Part shown: one piece after another, positions 12,754-24,526 of the stretch
How positions within the stretch are numbered: the first letter of the stretch is position 1
Layout of the letters: each line of letters begins with the position of its first letter
Assembly: GCA_965153455.1 (NCBI GenBank)
Contig: OZ234493.1
Span: 27,332,213 to 27,396,212 of the forward strand
Origin: Sphagnum compactum
Taxonomy: Eukaryota; Bryophyta; Sphagnopsida; Sphagnales
Direction: 5' to 3'
Length of the DNA: 64,000 nucleotides
Made by a program: the position numbers and the translations under genes
The notes under the pieces: model-generated
What the model was told of the DNA's origin: nothing
Databases searched by the model: none
Seen by the model: the letters and a program-made list of their open reading frames with translations, nothing else

Positions 12754-12877
12754 CTGCAATTCTTCAACCAAAAAATACTCTAAAAATCATTCAAATAGAC
12801 ATTCATAAAAGCCTATTTCTAATTTTTTTTTCAAACATCAAAACTTGAGGTTATTTAAAAATCAAATAACCGCCCAA
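12551..12877. repeat. Nested foldback element with TTGGGCGGTTATT ends
   Basis: TTGGGCGGTTATT at 12551-12563 and its perfect reverse complement at 12865-12877 bound about 327 bp. Inside is a second perfect 15-bp inverted repeat, CAGTTCTCAAAAATC (12639-12653) with GATTTTTGAGAACTG (12691-12705), then a TA microsatellite. No target duplication was found, so the class is unknown. Confidence 0.6.
12713..12752. repeat. TA dinucleotide microsatellite
   Basis: An uninterrupted alternating TA run of about 40 bp, flanked on both sides by TAACTGCAAT (12681 and 12751). Confidence 0.95.
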
Positions 12878-12940
12878 CACTCATCATTGTACAAATGGCA
12901 AGCTTGGGCTGGAGTCACTGGTGGAAGTCAGTAAAAACGG

Positions 12941-13066
12941 GTACTTGAAAGTCAGTAGGGGAGTGTCCCTCACTCAGGCAGGGTTCAAGTCTCAGATTAT
13001 TGGCAGGAATGAGGCAGGTATATCCCGGGTATTTAAACCGGGTACTCCCTACTGACTTTCAAGCAC
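12941..13066. repeat. 126-bp foldback element
   Basis: GTACTTGAAAGTCAGTAGGG at 12941-12960 pairs with the sequence at 13042-13066, whose reverse complement is GTGCTTGAAAGTCAGTAGGG plus GAGTACC (one mismatch and one single-base gap over about 24 bp). The loop contains GGGTTCAAGTCTC, which resembles a Pol III B box. It lies about 800 bp upstream of the MYB start codon. MITE-like; no TSD established. Confidence 0.65.
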
Positions 13067-13068
13067 CG

Positions 13069-13230
13069 ATATATGTATATATAGAGATATTGGTATGTTT
13101 GGTTTTCATTAATTTTATTTGTTTTGGGTAGGGTAGTTGCAAGAGCTTTCCTTCCTTTTTCTTTCTTGGCTGCTCTTTTTCTCTCTCTCTCTCTCTCTCT
13201 CTCCCTCTCTCTCTTTTCTTTTCTCCTGTA
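13069..13230 (+). promoter_or_regulatory. Candidate MYB promoter/leader start: TATA-like and CT tract
   Basis: A TATA-like TGTATATATAGAG at 13074-13086 is followed by a CT-dinucleotide tract at about 13178-13216, typical of plant core-promoter pyrimidine patches and 5' leaders. If used, the MYB mRNA would have a leader of roughly 650-750 bases carrying several upstream ATGs. Inference from position and composition only. Confidence 0.35.
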
Positions 13231-13831
13231 TTCTGCCGCCCCCCTTCCCCTTACTTCCCTAACGTCTTTGGGACCCTGTCTTCCCCCATTGTTTCGGGCT
13301 GTTTATAGTTCCCGTTTCGGTTCTTCCGCTCCCATGTCCATTTGTGGACGTTGAGTGCTGTCCAAAACCTTCTGTCTCTTATCTTCCTGTGAGAGAGAGA
13401 CACACACACACACACACAGAAAAAGGGAAAGAGAAAGGAAGGGGATAGGGAGGCACAGAGACAGAGAGATTGATTTTGTGTGATGCCATCTATTTTCTTT
13501 TTCTTTTGCATTCTGTTCTTGGGTGCGAATTTTATTCTCGATTGAAGAAAAAAATTAGCTCCAATTACATTCTCTTTTAGCCTGCTTGATCCGAAATCTG
13601 GGTACTGCGGTGGTTCCCATTCTTTTTGTTTCTGCTTTATCTGTTTGTGAAGAGAGTTTTGGTGTTTCTTCTTCAAAGGTTAAGTGAGGAAGGCGAAGGC
13701 GAACCGTCGCATTTGGTCTCGATCTGACAAAAAGAGAGTGCAATTTGGTTCAGAGGTGCGAGAGAACTAGGAGAAGAGGGAGGGAGGGAGGGAGGTAGAT
13801 TTCCTTAGCTCGGAAGAGAGAAACCCCATAT

Positions 13832-13948
13832 ATGAGGCAGAGAGGATCGGCAACAACCGGGAATGGCGTTGTTAGTGTCAACAACCAAAACTCAGCAGCA
13901 GCAGGGGGTAGAAGAATTCGACCGCATCAAGGGACCATGGAGCCCTGA
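13832..13948 (+). other. Upstream ORF overlapping the MYB start
   Basis: An ATG at 13832, 31 bases before the MYB ATG and in another frame, opens a 38-codon reading frame that ends with TGA at 13946-13948, inside the MYB coding region. If the mRNA includes it, ribosomes starting here would bypass the MYB start, which could limit MYB translation. Confidence 0.5.
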
Positions 13949-15311
13949 GGAAGACGCAGCGTTGCAGCAGCTAGTGGAGAAACACGGAGCTCGCAACTGG
14001 TCGCTCATCAGCAAAGGCATACCAGGTAGATCAGGGAAGTCATGCCGTCTGCGATGGTGCAACCAGCTTAGTCCCTTGGTGCAGCATCGTCCATTCACCG
14101 CGCTGGAAGACTCTGCCATCATTCAGGCCCATAAGCTTCACGGCAACAAATGGGCCACCATCGCCAGGAGTCTCCCTGGAAGAACCGACAATGCCATCAA
14201 GAACCACTGGAACTCTACTCTCCGTCGTCGCCACCGGATCTCCAACAACGAGGAAGAGGAGGAGGAAATTGTGAGCGCCGATGCAGGTCGCAAACGGAGC
14301 AGTATTGAAATCTCCACGGACGGAGGAAGCTTGCAGCAGGAAGAGAGCAGTTGGGAAGTCGATTCACGCAGGCTAAAGAAGTTTGGGGGGAGATTCGACG
14401 ACGATCATGCACAAAGGAACAAGAGGATCAGCTTCAGTGGGCCTGATGATGGCGATGCCCACAGACTGAAGAAACTGAGCTTTGGATCATCCGATGCTGC
14501 CACTTCGACCGTGTCCTCCTTGTTACTGCCATCTGACGATGATGATACCCACCAGAAGCTCAAGAAGCCGCCCGCGAACTTTGGCTCCGAGTCCTCCACT
14601 CTGATGCGAGCTCCTGCCGTATTCCGACCTGTGCCTCGAGCTTCTGCCTTCAATACCTTCACCCCCTCTCCTTCTCCCCCCTCGTACGTCCATGTTTCTT
14701 CTCCAGGCGTTCCCCAGTCAAATATCGAAAGACACAAGGAGACCTATGGCGATCAGGCAGAGACGGGCTCGGATCCAACTACCTCTCTGAGCTTATCGCT
14801 TCCAGGAACCGTTCAGAGTTCCCCCCCTCCATCGGAAGCATCAGAGCAAACGCTGGAAAAGGAGCCACCTATGTCCAAAGGCTCAGCGATGATGATGCAC
14901 AGCTTGATAGACGTCAACAACACGGAAACTTGCGAGGATCTGATGAGCATGGCGGCGAAATCTGCAGTTGCACAAGCCCTAGCTCCCGTCGTGTTTTCAG
15001 CGGCGCAAGGCTTCGGCCCCACAAACTGGGCTTCTTCTTCTTCTTCTTCTTCTTCGTCTGTTCCCTTGAGAAGTTGCTACGGCTTGGACGCGGCTGTGAA
15101 TGCAGCAGGCTTGTTGACCATGATGAGAGACATGGTGGCCAAGGAAGTGCAAGACTACATGACGGCGGCTGCGCAGTCCTCCTGGTCCTGCCTCCCTGCC
15201 TTCCACCACGCCATCGCCGACCACCATGAGCACGGCACGAGCTTCGCTTCCCGCGCACAGCCGGACTTCCTCGGTGCCATGGCCACAACTGCTCCTCGGA
15301 AAGCTTTGTGA
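13863..15311 (+). CDS. R2R3-MYB transcription factor, subgroup-22 (MYB44/73/77) type
   Basis: Intronless 482-residue nuclear DNA-binding protein. The R2 repeat spans about 22-71 (Trp26, Trp46, Trp65) and R3 about 74-124 (Phe78 in place of the first Trp, then Trp97 and Trp116), as usual in plant R2R3-MYBs. HRPFTALED at the start of R3, the TSLSLSLPG segment (307-315, an EAR-like LxLxL repressor motif) and the C-terminal [17 protein letters not shown] (417-433) match the subgroup of MYB44, MYB70, MYB73 and MYB77, which act in ABA, auxin and stress responses and are also intronless. The linker is acidic, proline- and serine-rich, with nine serines at 391-399 from a TTC-type microsatellite. ATG at 13863 begins GAATGGCG, a good plant start context. 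The coding region is clearly GC-richer than its flanks. Exact target genes cannot be inferred. At 482 residues it is longer than seed-plant members. Confidence 0.95.
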   Translation: MALLVSTTKTQQQQGVEEFDRIKGPWSPEEDAALQQLVEKHGARNWSLISKGIPGRSGKSCRLRWCNQLSPLVQHRPFTALEDSAIIQAHKLHGNKWATIARSLPGRTDNAIKNHWNSTLRRRHRISNNEEEEEEIVSADAGRKRSSIEISTDGGSLQQEESSWEVDSRRLKKFGGRFDDDHAQRNKRISFSGPDDGDAHRLKKLSFGSSDAATSTVSSLLLPSDDDDTHQKLKKPPANFGSESSTLMRAPAVFRPVPRASAFNTFTPSPSPPSYVHVSSPGVPQSNIERHKETYGDQAETGSDPTTSLSLSLPGTVQSSPPPSEASEQTLEKEPPMSKGSAMMMHSLIDVNNTETCEDLMSMAAKSAVAQALAPVVFSAAQGFGPTNWASSSSSSSSSVPLRSCYGLDAAVNAAGLLTMMRDMVAKEVQDYMTAAAQSSWSCLPAFHHAIADHHEHGTSFASRAQPDFLGAMATTAPRKAL

Positions 15312-18300
15312 GCGGCGATCGCTACATCCTCATCGATCATCTTCATCCAAGATTGAGCTGAGCTTTCCCTTTCCCCCGCCCCCAAAATCATCCTTCGCTT
15401 TTTTTCCTTGCTTTTGGGCTCATGAAAGGCTTCTGGATGAGCTTTTGGGGTTTCATGAAAGGCTAGCTCCTCATCCTGTACATACGTGTTGTTGTGATGC
15501 ACAAGAGCTTTGGGCTTTGCAACTCCCCTCGAGTGAGTTCAGTTGGGTTATTTATCATCAAAGGCCATTGACCTGTCTTTGAGATATCATCCCCAACAGA
15601 AAATGTTTTTTGAGTTTTTGGTTTGTCATAGATATTGTTTTCTCCTCTCTCTGTCTCTCTCCTATTTGAAACCCACCCTAAATCATAAGCCACCAATTCT
15701 CCCTCTTGGTTCACAACATTTTCTTAGAAACAAGGATTGGTGGATTCTTCTTCTTCTTCACAAGAGGAAATTTATTTACATGATTTCCTTTCATTCCCTT
15801 TCCCAATGGTGGGGAGGGATTCCCAAACTCTCTTTGCAACAAAGAAAGACTATTAGGTAGTACCTTGTCCACAATTATCTCTAGTAGTCTAGAACCCATT
15901 TTCCTTGTCTCTCAATCAAACTCATTCCCAAAATACTGGGAAATGTTCGTTCCTCAAATAAAAGCATCAAGTTTTTTAAGGTGCTTAATTACATAGGGTG
16001 CATAGCACTCCTTCTTGTATACATATGTTCCTTCGACATGCACTTCTTAGCTAGCTCAATACTTCCTTTCTTGACCTAAGAGTAGATCACAGTGGAGATC
16101 CATTACCCACAATATTCTTAAGTTCCCTCAGCCTTTCCCAATTCTCATAACTGCAAAGATTTCAAAATTTCATGATCATCTGTAGTCGAGATTGGTTACA
16201 TAGTAGGGTTGGTTGTCCGATACTCTTCTCTCTGCTAGCAAAGCCTTCCATTCTTTGCAAAGGAAGGCACCTCCGGCATTCTATTTAGTGTAAATAAATG
16301 AGCAATAGAAATAGTTACTAGGGTTAGGACTAGTTGTGAATATTTTGAGTGAGACCCACCCCCCATTGTTCCTGTTGTTAGTCTCTCTTTGTACATACAT
16401 GGTTTGTTAGGGTGGTTGTACTTGTCCCCAGTTGCACCGCCCTCCTCTTGGTGTAGATAGATAGATATCTGCATTTCAATTGCAAGAACAGTACAGATAA
16501 TGGATTGGGAAGAGTGTTCAAAACTGTACAGTTATTCTGATTTCCGCGAAAGCTTTATACAAATTTTGCACTAGTTCATGGTGCCCTAAATTTGTTTCCA
16601 GGTGATGTGATAATGGTGGAACCATTGATGTAGAATTTGCAGATAAATTACACACAGTTTGTAATCTTCTGGTTTTCTTCAATTTCAAAGTTAGTAATTT
16701 GTTGTGACATTTTGAGACGGGTTGTGGTGTTTGCCAAGAGAGGTATGATCCAGTGTTGGCTAGATATTGACTTTTGATGCGGTCCAGGGCAGCATGTGAA
16801 CTAACCGATCTGCTGGGGTCCCAACTTAACTAAGATCCAGTTAAGACCATTGCTTGTCATCCACCAACCCATTATGCACAAGTAACTCAAAGTTTGTATC
16901 AACAAACATGCTGCTGCCAACTTGCCAAAAAAATTTGGGTTGTGGGCCCATTGGAAACTAAATACTGAGCAGTTGATCAGTCTGACTAGAACATCTGTTC
17001 AAGTTGCTGACATCAAGTGTTTCTTCACTTGGGGTGGGGTGTCTTATTGAACTCATGACTCTCAGGTGGTCTTGAATGCAAATTTGTTTTCAATTTGAGA
17101 AGTGCTGCTAATTCTTGTGAGTAGTGCGGACTTGCCTGTTCCTTCTGTTCGGAAATGTTACTAGTTAGATGTTTAGAAACATTACTTTGCTTCATGTAAT
17201 TAGTAACTAAATCAGGTAACAAAACTAGGTGGATTAGATTCAAGAGCACAAAGGCGAAGCTATGAAATAAGAAGAACACTCTCACGAGCTGCTATAGGAC
17301 ATTGCATCACCCTTGCAGTGCACAGTTGATATGACTGGGTTATATTACTTGTACAGAAGTTTGAAAAACTGTGGATTTGGTGTTATTTGATGCTTCACTG
17401 AAGCTGGATTCACAGAGAGGCAGTAAGGAGATTAACCGTAACTCTATCTCACTCACTTCGAAGGAACGAAATAACTCAAAAATTGAGTTGGCAAGTGACA
17501 TGTCATGGGTGTCATGGAGGGATAAATGCCTTTAAATATCCATATCCTGACAAATAAATATCTGCAATGTTTAAAAGATTGGCTTACTGTGGAATAAGGA
17601 GGTTAGTTTGATCCCTTGATTTCAAAGGATTTAAATATCCCCCCTCTACTTTCTCTCAACCACCTATGATTTAAGTGCCAGTGAAATTTGCCATCTTAAA
17701 ATTTTCCACCTTAGGTCTGAACTGCTCAATGTAGAGAGTGACATTAATCATCTGGTTGCATTATTCCCCTTGTGTGAACAGTGTAAAGGTTTGTTTAATG
17801 ATTTTAATCCCCAACCAAAAAGAGGGTTAAATGGATCTCAAATACCTCTAAAAAATCCTCTACTCTCCAGTGGTGTGAATCGAGCTTTATTGGCTCTGTC
17901 CTACAGAGACATTGTGGGAACACCTTTTGAGCGGGTATAGGGGCCGGAGAATCAGAGGTAGGCTGAATGGATAAGTTTAGGTGTCAGTTTTTGAAAAAAA
18001 GTTGGGTGAGGAGAGCACAGGGGTTTTTTTTTTTTTTTCATCTCTCGAAGGGTTTTTTTTTAGATGTGAGGGTTTTAATGAAATTGAAAATGAAGATGTT
18101 TTATTAAGTGGTATTGGGAGGGGTAAGGAGTTTTTTTTTTCAAGGAGTTATTTCTTGGGTGAGAAAAAAGGGGGGTTTTCCCTTTTTCTCCTTTTTTTCC
18201 CTTTCTCATAATATGGTAACTTAACAAGGATGTTTTCCCAATCAAATATTTTTAAAAAATCAATGTCATTTTTGGGCAACACCAAACATGGCAAAATTTC

Positions 18301-19185
18301 AGGATAAAATGATTAATTTCAAAATTGTAAGAAAAAAAAATCTTGTTTGAAATCAAACATTAAATACATTTAACCAACAATTGAGAAACAATTCAATTTC
18401 AATTTTTTGTGTGACCAAAATTTTCATGCAAGTGACCAAAGAATTGAATATGTGTGTGTGTATGTGTGTGTACTGAATAGATATATATTGAAGTGAAAAT
18501 GAAAATAATGGTTTAAACAATGGAAAAAAGTTGAAGGTTAAAATCTTGTATTTCAAATTCAAGTTGAAACAACTAAGTTTTTGATGTACCCATGGATTGC
18601 ATCATTAAAATTCATAGGATACCTTGTTCATTATTAAACCATAACTTAGTCATCAAACCATGAATATGATTTTTTATTGTTAAGTTGCACTCAACCATGT
18701 AGTTAGAATTAGTTGCAGCCAAACACACTAGTAAAAGGTTTAGGTTAAATTTAGGGTTTCAATTAAATTTTTGTCCCATACTAAAGATTACATTGTATGT
18801 TTGTTATTTCTCTTTCTTCCTAGCATGAACATGGTGTTTGACTTAAGCTTTCATTTGTATTGATGTTTTTTGCAAGCTTGAGTTTTTTCAAATGTGTGTT
18901 ATTACAATTGTGTATTTGTTAAGTCCCAGTTTTTTGCTATTTCGTTTATTGGTTGTCAAATTCATTTTGTTAAATTTTATTTATTTTTATTGCACAATGG
19001 CTGTTGTTTTGGTGAAAGAAGTTCGATTAGCTATTGCGGTGGATGATTTGGATTTTGGAGTTAGAAATGTTACATTTGAAGCAAAAATGTTCAATAAGTA
19101 TGGCACCTTTGATTAAATTGCAAATAAAAGCATGGAAGATTCGGGCTATGCATATTTGCACATGATTTGTTGGAGAGGGCAGTTG
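15312..19185. other. Intergenic DNA downstream of MYB
   Basis: Holds the MYB 3' region (AATAAA near 15956 is a possible polyadenylation signal), then gene-free DNA. T-rich frames at 17981-18211 and a hydrophobic frame at 18892-19116 have no recognised domain. A GT-rich microsatellite lies at about 18447-18472. Confidence 0.5.
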
Positions 19186-19660
19186 TCACAACCCTAGCCT
19201 TGGGCTCACAATCAAAGCAAGGGCATGGAAAAGTGTGGGCTGAAAATGCAACCTGGAAATCACATTCACATTCTTGGGAGTGCAAGGGAGTGTGAGGGGA
19301 TGAACCCAACAATTCCTAAATGGACTCCCATTTTGGGAGTTGGAGTCCTTATGGACTCTCAAATTTTTAGAAAACGATTTGAGGGGACAAAACTAATTAG
19401 ATTGAAAAGTTTCTGATATCATTGGAAAGCTTTTGAGAGTAGATGTTTAAAATGGGCTCGCATGATGCATTTGAATATTTAAAACAAAAATTACGGTTGA
19501 AAGAAAGGTCGGGAGTCAAAATGTCAATTTGACTTTTGACCACTAAAAGTTAAAAATCACCTTGAATTACGTGTGTGCAGGTGTCATGTTACATATCGTT
19601 GGAAACCTTTCGATGAGGGCTACAAATTTGCTTTAGTTTTTAACTCAATCAGAGGTCTGA
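19181..19660 (+). repeat. Diverged dispersed repeat, copy 1
   Basis: Begins TGTCACAACCCTAGCCTTGG and shows scattered but ordered similarity to 62879-63200: CCTTGGGCT-ACAA, CCCATTTT-GGGAGTT, CAAATTTTT-G and ATCATTGGAAA blocks. The TGT-ACAACCC start resembles the TG ends of plant LTRs, so it may be a solo LTR fragment. No gene in it. Confidence 0.45.
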
Positions 19661-19997
19661 AAAATAAGTTGTTGGGCATCCAAAGTGGTAGGAGTCCCAA
19701 TTTCAGAAATTTCGGGATCCCCAACTTGGTAGTCCCAAGAAAAATGACATTTGGGTGTAACCTCCATGTCCAGTCATAGAGAATACTATCAGGGGAAAGG
19801 TGGTGACTTCTCTCAAATCGGGGCTATGGTGAATCCTATGAGTCCATGTATGCCCGTGGCTCGTCCGTGCACCAAATGTGCTCCAACTATGCACTAATCA
19901 ACTTGTTGTTTGGTTTGTATAGGTCCATATGAATAGTTGACCCGCTTGTCACTCGTTCTAGTCCCCGTGCTGGAGCTTTAGCACTCCCATCTTACCT

Positions 19998-21885
19998 TTG
20001 AAATGTTGTGAGCTAAGGAATGTACCCCAACTCCTTCTTCTTCCATTGTTTTCACTCTCGAACTCGCATTTGAGTCTTTCAAAGAATTTTGGGGGTGCAT
20101 CAGCAATTCTGACCACAATCACTTTCAAAATCAAATCACCTCATATAAATATGCATGAGCAATATTTACAAAAAAACATGTTTGTGAAGGTTGAAAATTT
20201 TGGCATTAAGTCAAAGTCCAAAAGGAGATTTGACAAAGGTGACATCCATGTTGTCATTACATTGAGTTTATGACCATTGTGTCAACCATCATTGTTATTG
20301 AATTAGAGTTAGTTCCCATGTTTTTCCACATGGGTTCCATTAGAAAATTCAGAAATTCTCTTCAAAGTTGGAGCTCTACTATTACAGTTGTCGTCGCTAT
20401 TGCTGTAAGGGGATGAGGGAATAGCAAAGGTGAAAAATAGTTATTAATTGCAAATGGAAAAGGTGAATTTGACCAAAATGTTCTTACTTTTGGCAATAAT
20501 TTCATAACAAAATATGAACAACTTTTTGAAGTATATAATGGAGGCCAATGTGATACGATCTTGATAAAAAAATGTGGCAACAACATCCAAATGAGATCAA
20601 TATTTGAAAGCACAACAATACACAATTCTCACAAAAGTTATTAATGAGGCTATTCGAGTTCATCTTCTTAAGTTGCACAACAAACTATCAAAGACTGGAC
20701 ATGCACTAAAAGAGGTAAATTCCATTCTCATTTTTTTCAAAGACATTTTGAAATTCTTTTTCAAAGTTAAGGAAAAAAAATTCAATGGTGCCAAATGTTC
20801 ATCTATAAATCATTTATACTAAAAAAATAATGAAAATGTTAAGATAATTCAATTTAGATAATTAAATAATATTTAAAATAATTAAAATTAATAGTAATAT
20901 TATTATTATATTATTAACCGGATGGACACCTAATTGGGCCATAAAGACACAACTGAATGGGCACCCAATTACATTGTAAGGAAACAATTGGGTGGCCATT
21001 TAATTATGCCTTAGGGACATAACTGGGTGCCCAGCCGATTATGTCCCTAGTTAAGGATTTTTTTTTCCTTTCTAACAATTGGATGGTGCCCACCCAATTG
21101 TGTCCCTAGGGTTTTTTGGTTTATTTTTATAATTGGGTGGGTGGCCACTTGATTGCACCTTAGGGACAGAACCAATGGCACCCAATTGAATCCATAGGGC
21201 TTAATTGGGTGCCCACCTAGTTGTGTTTCTAGGGAACAAAAAAACCTTTAAAAAAAACTAATCAAATAGCCACCCGATTGTGTCCCTCCGAAGGGGAAAA
21301 AACCATTTGTTTTTAATACAATCAGGTGGCCACCCGATTATGTCCTTCCCAAAGGAATTTTTTTTAATAATCGATAGGCCACCTAATTGTGTCCTTCCTA
21401 ATGGGAATTTCTTTTTTCTTGAGTTTTTTTTTATAAATTTTATTAAAAAAAAATTTCGCATTCTTCATTACTTTTTTGTTTTAGCATATTTTGTTTTTAT
21501 TTTTCAAGTGACCGGGGTGTTGTCCGTAGTTAGCCCTACTGCACTTCCATTCCAAAAAGTGTGTGGAAATTGTCATGTAATAGATGTCATCATTTGCTCA
21601 ATGGGTGATGTTCATTGTAATGCTTGTCGTTCAGAATCAAAGGTTCATAAATTAGGTTTCCTTCGGGGTTCCATTGCAACCAATGATGGACCTATATTAT
21701 TGACCATTGAAGGAAAATGGCTTGAAGTAGTTATGCATATCACAAAGTTTAAATTCCTAAATTTGGCTTGTCCAAAACAAGTACAACTCTTCATTTCAAT
21801 TTGTGTTTGTGGTAAATTTCAATTGTCACCACATTTGCTGTTGTCAGTTTCCAAAAAGACATACAACAATTTATTTCAAAAGTAG
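19998..21885 (+). pseudogene. RPA-like OB-fold protein remnant of the Helitron
   Basis: Two fragments are separated by a tandem array. 19998-20273 includes NMFVKVENFGIKSKSKRRF and RFDKGDIHVVI, OB-fold-like strand patterns. 21280-21885 includes TGVLSVVSPTALPF followed by two CxxC pairs (CGNC and CNAC, about 35 residues apart) and RGSIATNDGPILLTIEGKW. A four-cysteine zinc ribbon in an OB fold is a feature of the RPA large-subunit C-terminal domain. Function would be single-strand DNA binding. The assignment is by pattern, not alignment, and frames in between are broken. Confidence 0.45.
20918..21395. repeat. Degenerate tandem array with AATTGGGTGGCCACC core
   Basis: About ten imperfect units of 35-60 bp carry AATTGGGTGGCCACC or AATTGGGTGCCCACC cores, often followed by AATTGTGTCCCTAGGG. 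Each core is partly self-complementary, so the array should form serial hairpins. It splits the two RPA-like fragments. Confidence 0.75.
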
Positions 21886-22129
21886 AAAGAAATTTGAATG
21901 TTGAAAGGTTGGTTGCTCTTTTGGCAATTAGTTCCAATGATGATGTCCAGCGTAATTTGAAACACAAGCTTCATTTTGATGAGTTGAAGTAAGTTTTAAA
22001 TAGGAACCTTTCTAAACATTACGGTTGTTGATTACAATTTTTGTGCAACCTTTCTATAATTACCTTTAGTATATGTGAAAATTTCCTATACCATTTTTTT
22101 AAATTTCCTCTTTTTGGATACTTGGAGCA

Positions 22130-22610
22130 ATTTTTCAATATAAGCAATTTTTAAATACAATTATTTTTTTAATCCAAGAAAATTTTCCTTCCAATCAAGT
22201 TTTTGAACCAAGCAATTTTTCAATACAAGTAGATTTTCTATCCAAGCAATTTTTGAATCCAAACAATTTTTCAATCTTGTAGTTTTTCCATCTAATCCAT
22301 TTTTGAATCCAAGCAATTTTTCAATCTTGTAATTTTTCCATCTATTCCATTTTTGAATCCAAGCAATTTTTCCATCCAATCAATTTTTGAATCCAAGCAG
22401 TTTTTCAATATAAACAATTTTTTCATCAAATCAAATTTTGAATCCAAGCAATTTTTAAGTACAAACAATTTTTTCATCCAATCAAATTTTGAATCTACGT
22501 AGTTTTTAGTACAATCAACTTTTTAATATAACTAATTTTTCAATACAATCAATTTTTAATATAAATAGTTTTTCAATCCAAGTAGTTTTTAAAAAAATAC
22601 TTCAATGTAA
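22130..22610. repeat. Tandem minisatellite, AATCCAAGCAATTTTT units
   Basis: Roughly fifteen short units of the form (A)ATCCAAGCAATTTTTGA and TTTTTCAATC repeat irregularly with a 30- and 60-bp superstructure. Minus-strand reading frames over it are only repeats of KNCLDSK-type words and are not genes. Confidence 0.8.
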
Positions 22611-22979
22611 ATAGTCTTCTAATGAATCATTGGTTACTTGTCATTTTGAATGTGTATGTGTGAGGAAGGAAATTTTTATTGTTTATATATTTGGATTAAA
22701 TTAAAGTTCATAATAACGGAAAAAACTTTATCATATTTTGTTGATTCATCATTTAAACACGTTACATTCATATGGTTTTCGTTTGGTTTCAACATATAAA
22801 TATGAAAGAGACAATTTTTTTTTGATTATATATCTTATTTATTGGATAATCATTTGTCATTTCTTCAATTGAAGCAAAATAGCATGGCACATTTAAATGA
22901 TTATTTATTATTGAATACAAAAAAACCCAACAATGTTGTATTCAAGAATTAAATCCTAGTTTTTTGTTTGATTTACATT

Positions 22980-23270
22980 AAGGTTTGGTGACAAATGAAC
23001 ATAAGTATGTGACAAAAATGACATTATGTGCTACGTTGGGAGGTTTGTGGGGAGATTTCATTGCAATATTTTGGATAGCTGAACATTTACAAAGGTCAAT
23101 TTACATTTGGAATAAAATATCAATACACATTATGTCTCAATGTGAAATGGGTTTTTAATCTATCCCCTTACATTTAGTTTACAACTCTTAACATTTTGAG
23201 TCAATTGAATATGTTAATGGTCTATCTTGGCCTTCACCTATTTTTCAAGCAAATGTTCCCGATGTTCATA
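22980..23270 (+). pseudogene. OTU-protease-like fragment of the Helitron
   Basis: Reads LGGLWGDFIAIFWIAEHLQR then, after frame damage, IPLHLVYNS and HFESIEYV. The order (WGD, hydrophobic helix, then HFESI) resembles the C-terminal half of OTU domains, where the last block carries the catalytic His. OTU domains occur in some plant Helitron proteins. The N-terminal DxxC part was not seen. Confidence 0.4.
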
Positions 23271-24526
23271 TAGATTTGGATGATTTTTCATCTTTTTTGG
23301 AATTAATGATGCAGAAATTTCAAACTCAATTCTCACAACCAACTATGCATTTATATTGGAATGAAAATTACATACTTGACTTTACATCAATCAAAATTTT
23401 GAAACATAGTTGGGATTCACAATTGCAAATATGTTGTTTCCTTGTTCAACACTTTTTGCAATACAAATATTACCAAAAAAAGTAAAAATCTATTCAATAT
23501 TTACACAAAAAAATGAGAAACAATATAATATTTTTTTTATCAATTATGAGATTTTGTCTAGTCAATCTGTTTGAAACCAAAGTTTAAGAAATACCTAAAG
23601 TTCAAATGGAACATTTTCAAGATTCAATTGTTGATCCTAATATAACACATAGAAGAAAAAGAGAATATTTTAGTTGGGCACTTTATGATAATAATATTTT
23701 TGAAGTATTAGTTGTTTGTCCAAATCTTACTTATTTTGAAAAAACATCGAAATTCATTAAAAAAACAAGATCACAAATTATGAACACATGAAATATATAT
23801 ATATATATATCATATGAATCTTCCATAAATGACAAAATTGAATCATCATATATCCATTGTAAAAGAAATTAAACAACAATTTTTTGTGAAATATGATGTT
23901 TAATTAGATAAAATAAAACGTAATGTTAATATAAAAGAAAATTCAAAAATAAATATACATTGATATTTATAATTAAAAAATCCAAGATGTTCCCATAATT
24001 CCATGTTTTAATTCTGAAAGGTTAAGTTTTTAAAAACAACTTAAATGTTTTTCAAACACATTATCAAGACAACTTTCTACATACTTTCAAATTCAAATAG
24101 AACCTAACCCCACATCATACATATGTACAAGTTTTTTACATAATATATCAATGAAAATAAACCTCATTTATATAAAATATCGAATAGAATTTCCAAAAAT
24201 AAAATCAGTCCATTAATCCAAAAATTAACATAATTAGAAAAATGTCTTATTTCATCAGGTCTTGTTTTTGTTCAAATTTATAAAACATATGGGTATGGGT
24301 AATGTTATTAATGTCCTTGCAAACATGAACAAAACTCAATCAATACTACCACATCTACCACACAATGATGCAACAATAGGTGTGTTTCTTAAGTGATGTC
24401 TGGAAACAAATCATCTTCTATGTCAAGAAATGTTCATCCAAATATGGTGATGATTGCTTTATGAGATTTCATTGGAACGCCATAATATAAAAATTTGAAT
24501 GCTACCATCATCAACAACGGGCAAGT

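Noticed and set aside
14930-15229. Long antisense and alternate-frame ORFs over the MYB gene
   Set aside because: They are shadows of the GC-rich MYB coding region and contain no domains; the MYB frame has clear repeat motifs throughout.
20918-21395. CRISPR-like array
   Set aside because: The units are variable in sequence and spacing, there are no unique spacers of constant length, and the DNA is a plant nuclear genome.
22161-22477. Repetitive minus-strand ORFs that look like a repeat protein
   Set aside because: The repeats follow the DNA minisatellite, the frame drifts, and there is no start context or neighbouring exon.
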